Origin: DASUDX01 sp036275365
Lineage (GTDB): Bacteria; Pseudomonadota; Gammaproteobacteria; Nevskiales; Nevskiaceae
Assembly (NCBI GenBank): GCA_036275365.1
Contig: DASUDX010000037.1
Location: 1 to 18,799 of the forward strand
Direction of reading: 5' to 3'
Length of the DNA: 18,799 bases
Part shown: positions 13,838 through 18,799 of the stretch, piece after piece
Numbering within the stretch: the first letter of the stretch is position 1
Layout of the letters: the number at the start of each line of letters is the position of its first letter
The notes under the pieces: model-generated
Told to the model about the DNA's origin: nothing
Database searches by the model: none
The model's input: only the letters and a program-made list of their open reading frames with translations
Program-made: the position numbers and the translations under genes

Positions 13838-14491
13838 TCAGTCCTCGAGGATGGGGGTGGGCAGGGCGCCGAAGCGGGCGTCCCACTCATCGCGCAGGCG
13901 CACCAGGCTGAGGTCCTGCCACAGCACATAGGGCTGGGTATCCAGGGTGCGGCCCACCGCCGAGCGCGCCAGCTCGACATTGGAGGCGATGCGCAGGCTG
14001 CCCTGCACCCACTCGGCGCGGCCGTTGGGATCGCGATCCAGCCCCGGATAGGTGCGGGCAAGCCCCTCGGCGTAGCGCTCGACCTCGCGCGGCACGAAGT
14101 GCACCTCGAACAGACGGTCGTTGAAGAACAGCAGGCGCAGCTCGCCCTCCACGCCGAGATGGCGGTACTCGGGCACGGTCAGGGTGGTGAGGTCGCGCGG
14201 CGGATACTCGGCCGAGACCGGCCGGCGCGTGCGGCTGCGCTCGTAGGCGAGCTCGGCGCCCTGCAGACGGGTGACCACCGCGGCCTCGGCCTCGAAGCTG
14301 GTGAAGGCGTCGGTGAGCGCCACCGGCTTGCCGGCGGGCTGGGCGAAGCGCTGCTGCTCCGGATGCTCGGAGGCGCCGAACAGGAAATCCGGCTTCACCA
14401 CCCAGGCCCAGGCGCTCAGGCCCAGCAGCAGGATGAACAGGCTCAGCGGCCAGCGCAGGGTCTGGAAGCGGCGGATCGGTTCGGCGTCCAT
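13838..14491 (-). CDS. Membrane-anchored protein of unknown function
   Basis: A 217-residue protein with a short basic N-terminus (MDAEPIRRFQTLR), one membrane helix at about 14-32 (WPLSLFILLLGLSAWAWVV) and a soluble, probably periplasmic domain of about 180 residues. Features of that domain: ALTDAFTSFEAEAAVVTRL, PEYRHLGVEGELRLLFFNDRLFEVHFVPREVERYAEGL and a C-terminal WQDLSLVRLRDEWDARFGALP helix. I do not recognise a domain; the beta-rich middle and VHFVP/YAEGL pattern recall small lipoprotein-like folds only vaguely. It lies 7 bases after coq7 and 6 before the adenosyltransferase, inside the operon, so it is surely expressed. No catalytic motif is evident. Confidence 0.8.
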   Translation of the reverse strand: MDAEPIRRFQTLRWPLSLFILLLGLSAWAWVVKPDFLFGASEHPEQQRFAQPAGKPVALTDAFTSFEAEAAVVTRLQGAELAYERSRTRRPVSAEYPPRDLTTLTVPEYRHLGVEGELRLLFFNDRLFEVHFVPREVERYAEGLARTYPGLDRDPNGRAEWVQGSLRIASNVELARSAVGRTLDTQPYVLWQDLSLVRLRDEWDARFGALPTPILED

Positions 14492-14498
14492 GGAGTCC

Positions 14499-15149
14499 TC
14501 AGAGTCGGGCGGCGCCCTGCTTCATGATCGCGGCGATGCCACGCATCAGCCCGCGCACCGGGCCGGGCAACGATACCCCGCCGCGCGCCTCGGCCGCCTG
14601 GCCGTGGCGGGTCTCGTCGGCGCGCATGGCCTGCAGCACCGCGCGCGAGCGCTGGTCGGCCGCCGGCAGGCGCTGCAGATGGTCGTCCAGATGCTCGGCG
14701 ACCTGCTTCTCGGTCTCGGCCACGAAGCCGAGGCTGACGCGGTCACCGGCGAGGCCGGCAACCACGCCGATGCCGAAGGAACCGGCGTACCACAGCGGCG
14801 CCAGGCGGCTCGGGCGGTCACCCAGCTCGGCCAGCCGGCGCTCGCACCAGGCGAGGTGTGCGCGCTCTTCCTCGGCCGCCTCCAGCAGATGGGCGCGGGT
14901 CTGCGCCTGGCGCGCCACCAGGGCCTGGCCGCGATACAGACCCTGGGCGCTGATCTCGCCGGCGTGGTTGACCCGCATCAGATCGGCAGCGGCCCGCCGT
15001 GCGGCCTCGTCCAGCGGCGCGGCCGGGACCCCCGCCGCCGGGTCGTGCGGGGTCGCGGCGGCTGGCGCCGGGCGCAAGGCCTGGGCCAGGCGGTCGAGCC
15101 CGAGAATCAGGCGATCGCTGGGACGGTAGTCACGGGCACTGGCGCTCAT
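14499..15149 (-). CDS. coq7: 2-polyprenyl-3-methyl-6-methoxy-1,4-benzoquinol monooxygenase Coq7
   Basis: A 216-residue diiron enzyme that hydroxylates C6 of demethoxyubiquinol in ubiquinone synthesis, attached to the inner membrane face. Diiron ligands as expected for the family: E65 (VNHAGEI), E95 and H98 (EEERAH), a Glu in the ETEKQVAEHLDDHL helix (145-147) and E179/H182 (ADETRHG). The hydrophobic LAPLWYAGSFGIGVVAGLAG (116-135) is the membrane/substrate helix region. A 45-residue Ala/Pro-rich stretch precedes the catalytic domain, as in other bacterial Coq7 proteins. The ATG overlaps the sanA-like stop (ATGA). Presence of Coq7 implies aerobic ubiquinone synthesis. Confidence 0.94.
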   Translation of the reverse strand: MSASARDYRPSDRLILGLDRLAQALRPAPAAATPHDPAAGVPAAPLDEAARRAAADLMRVNHAGEISAQGLYRGQALVARQAQTRAHLLEAAEEERAHLAWCERRLAELGDRPSRLAPLWYAGSFGIGVVAGLAGDRVSLGFVAETEKQVAEHLDDHLQRLPAADQRSRAVLQAMRADETRHGQAAEARGGVSLPGPVRGLMRGIAAIMKQGAARL

Positions 15150-15832
15150 GTCGGTTCGGCCTCCGGGCTGAGCTGGATCGGTTGCTGCTCGCCGAGGAAC
15201 TTGGGGCGGGTATCCAGGAAGAAAAGATCCAGCACCGCCTTGACCCGTGCAAACACCTCGCGCGCATAGGGACGGAAGGTGGGGCCGCTGTCCGGACCGG
15301 GCGCGGCGTAGGCGGCGATCTTCAGGCCCATCTTCTTGCCGATGAACACGGCGCGGTAGGCGTGGTACTCCTGGGTGATGACGGTGACCCGCTCCAGCCC
15401 GAACACCGCCTGGGCGCGGGCCACCGAATCCAGCGTGCGCAGGCCGGCGAAATCCATGGTGATGGCCGAGGCCGGCACGCCGGCCTCGGTGAGCGCACGC
15501 CACATCTGGCGCGGCTCGTTGTAGGTGGCATCCGGGTTGGCGCCGGAGACCACCAGATGCTTGACCTTGCCGATCTGGTACAGCTCCACGGCCGCCTGGA
15601 TGCGGCCGCGGAAATGGGGGTTGTCGGCGCCCTCGCGGGTGTACGGGCTGGTGCCCAGCACCAGCCCGACCTCGTTCTCCGGCAGCAGCGCCCAGCTGGT
15701 GTAGACATAGGCGTCCGTGCTGTTGATCACCCAGCGGTTGCAGAGCAGGGCGAACAGCGCCGCCAGGCCCAGCAGCCACAGGGCCAGGCGGCGCAGACGC
15801 CGCTGCAGGACAACCCGGGCGCGGGGTGTCAA
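15146..15832 (-). CDS. SanA-like DUF218/YdcF-family membrane protein
   Basis: A 228-residue inner-membrane protein with a basic N-terminus, one membrane helix (about 16-32, LALWLLGLAALFALL) and a periplasmic DUF218 domain. Domain motifs: EVGLVLGTSPY (54-64), NPHFRGRIQAAVELYQIGKV (71-90), VVSGANPDATYNEP (94-107), MDFAGLRTLDSVARA (126-140) and VITQEYHAYRA (151-161). These match SanA, a protein linked to vancomycin resistance and envelope barrier function in E. coli, better than YdcF or ElyC. The only good start is TTG at 15830-15832, overlapping the MAPEG stop as TTGA, with AAGGGG 8 bases upstream. The stop overlaps the coq7 start, so translation of MAPEG, this gene and coq7 is probably coupled. 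Confidence 0.86.
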   Translation of the reverse strand: MTPRARVVLQRRLRRLALWLLGLAALFALLCNRWVINSTDAYVYTSWALLPENEVGLVLGTSPYTREGADNPHFRGRIQAAVELYQIGKVKHLVVSGANPDATYNEPRQMWRALTEAGVPASAITMDFAGLRTLDSVARAQAVFGLERVTVITQEYHAYRAVFIGKKMGLKIAAYAAPGPDSGPTFRPYAREVFARVKAVLDLFFLDTRPKFLGEQQPIQLSPEAEPT

Positions 15833-16236
15833 GCCAGCAGCCCCTTGAGGATCAGCAGGTAGACGCCGAGCTGGATCACGAACAGCACCGCGCGCAGCAG
15901 CACCATCAGGTGCGAGGTGCTGATCAGATGCACCACGCCCTGGGCGACGCGGGCGTAGAGGAAGACCGCCGCCAGCATGCCGTCGACCACCGCGCTCTGG
16001 CCCAGGGCCTGGGCGGCCAGCACCAGGGCGGCGAACACCGGCAGGTTCTCCACGCAGTTCATGTGGGCGTGCTGGGCCCGCACCAGCAGCGGACCATCGG
16101 GCGTGGCCTGGCCGCGGGTCCAGGTATTGGCCTTGTACTTGTTGGCCAGCACCAGGGCCACCCGCGGGAACACATAGATGGACATGACCAGCAGGGTCCA
16201 GGCAGCAAAGAGCAGCAGGGCAGTCAAACCGGTCAT
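15829..16236 (-). CDS. MAPEG-family membrane protein
   Basis: A 135-residue inner-membrane protein with four hydrophobic segments (about 3-24, 58-78, 82-100 and 108-131), the MAPEG (membrane-associated eicosanoid/glutathione metabolism) topology. The motif RAQHAHMNCVENLPVFAAL (53-71) matches the glutathione-site signature ERxxxAxxNxxE-x-LPxF, and ARVAQGVVHLIS corresponds to the RVxHxxxY region. Bacterial members are of mostly unknown substrate; some are glutathione transferases. The ATG at 16236 is chosen because AAAGGAG lies 6 bases upstream; an ATG 11 codons earlier has none. First gene of the operon ending with the adenosyltransferase. Confidence 0.88.
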   Translation of the reverse strand: MTGLTALLLFAAWTLLVMSIYVFPRVALVLANKYKANTWTRGQATPDGPLLVRAQHAHMNCVENLPVFAALVLAAQALGQSAVVDGMLAAVFLYARVAQGVVHLISTSHLMVLLRAVLFVIQLGVYLLILKGLLA

Positions 16237-16259
16237 CGGAGTCTCCTTTCTCGTGGTGG

Positions 16260-16280
16260 GGTGCGGCATCGGGCCGCACC
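16260..16280 (-). terminator. Stem-loop between the VWA gene and the MAPEG gene
   Basis: A perfect 8-bp stem (GGTGCGGC at 16260-16267 with GCCGCACC at 16273-16280) and 5-base loop, 18 bases after the VWA stop in the direction of transcription. No U-tract follows. It may terminate VWA transcription or form part of the MAPEG leader. Confidence 0.4.
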
Positions 16281-16281
16281 C

Positions 16282-16290
16282 GCATTCTAT
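16282..16290 (-). promoter_or_regulatory. -10-like box upstream of the MAPEG operon
   Basis: On the minus strand ATAGAATGC contains TAGAAT (plus 16284-16289), five of six matches to the -10 consensus. No clear -35 is seen 16-18 bases upstream, which would be inside the VWA gene. The identical nine bases occur upstream of the VWA gene at 17498-17506. If used, the transcript would begin near 16277, inside the stem-loop. Confidence 0.35.
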
Positions 16291-16297
16291 CGGCCGC

Positions 16298-17476
16298 TCA
16301 GTGGCCGAGGCGCTTCATCGCTCCGTCGAGCCCGGACAGGGTCAGCGGGAACATGCGGTTGTCGCCCACCAGCTCCCGCACCAGGGCGATCGAGGGCGTG
16401 TACTCCCAGCGCTGCTCGTTCTCCGGATTGAGCCAGACCAGATGGGGGAAGGTGTCGACCAGCCGGCGCATCCACACCGCGCCGGCCTCCTCGTTCCAGT
16501 GCTCGACGCTGCCCCCGGACTGGGCGATCTCGTAGGGACTCATGGTGGCGTCGCCAACGAAGATCACCTTGTACTCCGGGGTGAACTTGTGCATCAGGTC
16601 GTAGACCGGGATGCGCTCGCTGTGGCGGCGCAGGTTGTCCTTCCACACGCTCTCGTAGATGAAGTTGTGGAAGTAGTAGTACTCGAGGTGCTTGAACTCG
16701 GTCTTGCAGGCCGAGAACAGCTCCTCGCAGACCCGCACATGCGGGTCCATCGAGCCGCCGACATCGAAGAAGATCAGCACCTTCACCGTGTTACGCCGCT
16801 CCGGCACCATCTTGATGTCCAGATAGCCGGCGTTGCGCGCGGTGCTGCTGATGGTGTCGTCGATGTCCAGCACCTCGGGTGCGCCCTCGCGGGCGAAGCG
16901 GCGCAGCCGGCGCAGGGCGATCTTGATGTTGCGGGTGCCCAGCTCGATGGAATCATCGAGATTGCGGTACTCGCGCTTCTCCCAGACCTTGACCGCGCTC
17001 TTGCCGCCGCCCTGGCCGCCGATGCGGATGCCCTCCGGATTGAAGCCGCTGTTGCCGAACGGGCTGGTGCCCCCGGTGCCCACCCATTTGTTGCCGCCCT
17101 CGTGGCGCTCCTTCTGTTCCTCGAGGCGCTGGCGCAGGGTCTCCATCAGCTTGTCGAGGCCGCCCAGGGCCTCGATCTTGGCCTTCTCCTCCTCGCTGAG
17201 CAGGCGCTGCATCTCCTTGCGCAGCCAGTCCTCGGGGATGCCGGCCAGCTCCTCGCCGGTGATCTGCTGCACGCCCTTGAAGTAGGCGGCAAAGGCGCGG
17301 TCGAAGCGGTCGTACTGGCTCTCGTCCTTGACCAGGGCGGCGCGCGCGAGGTGGTAGAAGTCATCCATCGAGTAGATGGCGACATGGCGGGCGAGCGCCT
17401 CCAGCAGCATCAGGAACTCGGACAGCGAGGCCTTGACGCCGGCGGCGCGCAGGGTGGCGAAGAAGGTGAAGAGCAT
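16298..17476 (-). CDS. VWA domain protein, CoxE-like family
   Basis: A 392-residue cytosolic protein. Residues 1-125 are helical (LFTFFATLRAAGVKASLSEFLMLLEAL), followed by a Gly-rich linker with HEGGNKWVGTGGTSPFGNSG (125-145) and a VWA domain from about 230 onward. The metal-site motif reads D238-V-G-G-S242-M instead of DxSxS, losing the first Ser; later VGDATMSPYEI and DTFPHLVWLNPENEQRWEYT fit the CoxE-like group. Such proteins usually work with a MoxR AAA+ ATPase as a chaperone pair that matures metalloenzymes or complexes. The MoxR gene lies 0.8 kb upstream on the same strand, separated by alkA. The ATG follows GGAG by 7 bases. Confidence 0.88.
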   Translation of the reverse strand: MLFTFFATLRAAGVKASLSEFLMLLEALARHVAIYSMDDFYHLARAALVKDESQYDRFDRAFAAYFKGVQQITGEELAGIPEDWLRKEMQRLLSEEEKAKIEALGGLDKLMETLRQRLEEQKERHEGGNKWVGTGGTSPFGNSGFNPEGIRIGGQGGGKSAVKVWEKREYRNLDDSIELGTRNIKIALRRLRRFAREGAPEVLDIDDTISSTARNAGYLDIKMVPERRNTVKVLIFFDVGGSMDPHVRVCEELFSACKTEFKHLEYYYFHNFIYESVWKDNLRRHSERIPVYDLMHKFTPEYKVIFVGDATMSPYEIAQSGGSVEHWNEEAGAVWMRRLVDTFPHLVWLNPENEQRWEYTPSIALVRELVGDNRMFPLTLSGLDGAMKRLGH

Positions 17477-17497
17477 CGGGCGGCTCCGGGCTTTGCG

Positions 17498-17506
17498 GCA
17501 TTCTAT
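17498..17506 (-). promoter_or_regulatory. -10-like box upstream of the VWA gene
   Basis: The same ATAGAATGC (minus strand) as before the MAPEG operon, with TAGAAT at plus 17500-17505. It would start transcription about 17 bases before the VWA ATG, consistent with VWA having its own promoter rather than depending on read-through from moxR across alkA. No clear -35 box. Confidence 0.35.
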
Positions 17507-17531
17507 GCGCGGACCCCTCTGGAGCCGCCTG

Positions 17532-18149
17532 GTGATCGCCCCCGCCCGCATCGCCGAGGCTGAACGCCACCTCGCCCGCCACTGCCCGCCGCTGCGGCCG
17601 CTGATCCGTGCCCACGGCCCCTGTCCGCTGGGGTCCCGGCGGCGCGATCCCTTCGCGGTGCTGTGTGCCTCGATCATCAGCCAGCAGCTGTCGACCAAGG
17701 CCGCCGATACCATCCAGCAACGGGTGGAGGCGCTCTGCGGCGGGCGGGCGCCGCGGCTGCGGCCGGCGCGGCTGATCGCGCTCAGTCACGAGCAGCTGCG
17801 CGGCTGCGGGCTGTCCAATGCCAAGGCCACCTGGCTGCGGGCGCTGGCCGAGCAGGCACTGGACGGCCGTCTGGATTTCCGTGCCCTGCGCGCGCTCGAC
17901 GACGAGGCGGCGATCCAGGCCCTCGATGCCCTGCCCGGGGTCGGCCGCTGGACCGCCGAGATGCTGCTGATGTTCGCGCTGGACCGGCTCGATGTGTTCG
18001 CCCTCGACGATGTCGGCCTGCGCCGCGGCATCGAGCGGCTCTACAACGGCGGCGCGCGGATGGACGACGCCGCCATCCTCGCCATCAGCGCCGGCTTTGC
18101 CCCCTACCGCTCGGTGGCCAGCTGGTATCTGTGGCGGCTGACCGACTGA
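17532..18149 (+). CDS. DNA-3-methyladenine glycosylase, AlkA/HhH-GPD type
   Basis: A 205-residue base-excision repair enzyme that removes alkylated purines. The GTG at 17532 is chosen because CTGGAG ends 7 bases upstream; an ATG at 17505 has none. Domain features: DPFAVLCASIISQQLSTKAADTI (39-61), the DNA-gripping SNAKATWLRALAEQAL segment (95-110), the helix-hairpin-helix LPGVGRWTAEML (134-145) and the catalytic aspartate D160 in FALDDVGLRRGI. The length fits the short AlkA form lacking the N-terminal beta domain of E. coli AlkA (282 residues). It is divergent from the VWA gene and convergent with moxR, from which it is separated by the hairpin repeats. Confidence 0.88.
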   Translation: MIAPARIAEAERHLARHCPPLRPLIRAHGPCPLGSRRRDPFAVLCASIISQQLSTKAADTIQQRVEALCGGRAPRLRPARLIALSHEQLRGCGLSNAKATWLRALAEQALDGRLDFRALRALDDEAAIQALDALPGVGRWTAEMLLMFALDRLDVFALDDVGLRRGIERLYNGGARMDDAAILAISAGFAPYRSVASWYLWRLTD

Positions 18150-18167
18150 GCCGCGGACGCCCGTCTG

Positions 18168-18337
18168 GCGCCTCGCCCTCAAGGCGTTGCGCTCATCGAT
18201 GCCCGGTTCTCGCGCCTCGCCCTGAAGGCGATGCGCTCGCGGGGAGGTTTGGAAGGACGGTTCTAGCGCCTCGCCCTGAAGGCGATGCGCTCATCGATGG
18301 CCTGGTTCTAGCGCCTCGCCATGAAGGCGATGCGCTC
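18168..18337. repeat. Four-copy hairpin-forming repeat; last copy is the 3' end of the moxR-like gene
   Basis: A 27-base unit starting GCGCCTCGCC occurs at 18168-18194, 18212-18238, 18266-18292 and 18311-18337. Copies two and three are identical, the fourth differs at one base and the first at two. Spacers are 17, 27 and 18 bases; copies two to four are each preceded by GGTTCT, and copies one and three are followed by CATCGATG. Each unit is an imperfect palindrome: GCGCCTCGCC pairs with GGCGATGCGC over 10 positions with one mismatch around a 5-base loop. The fourth copy is the last nine codons (ERIAFMARR) of the MoxR gene; the third, read on the minus strand, would give ERIAFRARR followed by the same TAG. 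They lie where moxR and alkA converge and may act as terminators. Confidence 0.8.
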
Positions 18338-18799
18338 GAACAGATGCACATCGGCCTCGTTCTTCAGCAGGGCGCCGTAGAGCGGCGGCAGGCTCTTCTT
18401 GACGCTGGTCTCGCGCAGGGCGATCGGGTCGATGTCCTCGGCCATCAGCAGCTTGAGCCAGTCCAGCAGCTCGGAGGTGGAGGGCTTCTTCTTCAGGCCC
18501 GGCAGCTCGCGCAGACCGAAGAACACCTCCATCGCCTCCTTGACCAGGGTCTTCTTCAGGTCGGGGAAGTGGACATCGACGATCTTCTGCATCGTGTCCT
18601 TGTCGGGGAACCGGATGTAGTGGAAGAAGCAGCGGCGCAGGAAGGCATCCGGCAGCTCCTTCTCGTTGTTTGAGGTGATGATGATGATCGGCCGCTGGCG
18701 GGCCTTCACCGTCTGCCGGGTCTCGTAGACATAGAACTCCATCTGGTCGAGTTCGCGCAGCAGATCATTGGGGAACTCGATGTCGGCCTTGTCGATCTC
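18308..18799 (-). CDS. MoxR-family AAA+ ATPase, C-terminal part
   Basis: Partial gene entering from the right edge; 163 C-terminal residues are visible. They begin at the Walker B region (EIDKADIEFPNDLLRELDQ), then sensor 1 in IIIITSNNEKELPDAF, the arginine-finger region FLRRCFFHYIRFPD and the C-terminal helical lid (STSELLDWLKLLMAEDIDP, the usual sensor 2 area), ending in LFERIAFMARR. MoxR ATPases remodel or mature protein complexes together with VWA proteins, and the CoxE-like VWA gene lies downstream on the same strand. The Walker A motif and start codon are beyond the window. The stop TAG (18308-18310) sits inside a repeated element. Confidence 0.92.
   Translation of the reverse strand, partial: EIDKADIEFPNDLLRELDQMEFYVYETRQTVKARQRPIIIITSNNEKELPDAFLRRCFFHYIRFPDKDTMQKIVDVHFPDLKKTLVKEAMEVFFGLRELPGLKKKPSTSELLDWLKLLMAEDIDPIALRETSVKKSLPPLYGALLKNEADVHLFERIAFMARR

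Noticed and set aside
16178..17563. 461-codon rightward open frame across the VWA gene
   Set aside because: Antisense of the VWA coding region; no recognisable features.
18168..18337. CRISPR array
   Set aside because: Units are palindromic, spacers are unequal (17, 27, 18 bases) and share sequence with each other, one unit is coding, and there are no cas genes.

Overview
The window is a dense, roughly 70% G+C stretch of bacterial chromosome. It has 20 protein-coding genes (two cut by the window edges), very short intergenic gaps and no tRNA, rRNA, transposase, integrase or CRISPR array that I could see. Gene content and order point to a gammaproteobacterium. The evidence is a yibN-like/grxC/secB/gpsA run next to trmL, ampD-ampE, envC and coq7. 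The very high G+C suggests a Chromatiales-like or Xanthomonadales-like lineage rather than an enteric, but I cannot place it further by eye.

Left part (1-3.5 kb): the Gly/Asp-rich tail of a rightward gene meets a leftward chorismatase (XanB2/FkbO/Hyg5 family). An AT-rich island separates the chorismatase from an envC-corA pair (murein hydrolase activator, then Mg2+ channel). Centre-left (3.5-8.2 kb): a rightward run of rhodanese-like protein, grxC, secB and gpsA converges on a leftward operon of DUF2007 protein, trmL and a class V PLP enzyme. That operon is divergent from a small exported protein, and two promoters with overlapping -35 boxes lie between them. Centre (8.2-13.8 kb): an exported two-domain M16 peptidase-like protein faces the small protein across a perfect 11-bp hairpin. 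It is divergent from ampD-ampE-btuF-like. The btuF-like gene overlaps, tail to tail, a PduO-type cobalamin adenosyltransferase.

Right part (13.3-18.8 kb): a tight leftward operon of MAPEG protein, SanA-like protein, coq7, a membrane-anchored protein of unknown function and the adenosyltransferase. It is preceded by a VWA (CoxE-like) protein. A MoxR-type AAA+ ATPase enters from the right edge. VWA and MoxR belong to families that normally act together, but here an alkA-type DNA glycosylase on the opposite strand lies between them, together with a small array of hairpin-forming repeats that match the last codons of the MoxR gene.

Most genes are housekeeping: envelope and peptidoglycan turnover (EnvC, AmpD, AmpE, SanA-like), quinone synthesis (Coq7, perhaps the chorismatase), B12 handling, secretion, redox and DNA/tRNA maintenance. 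I do not see a clear new multi-gene system. The best leads are the repeat array copied from, or into, the 3' end of the MoxR gene, the chorismatase as a possible 4-hydroxybenzoate source for ubiquinone, and the back-to-back promoters with a probably leaderless DUF2007 message.
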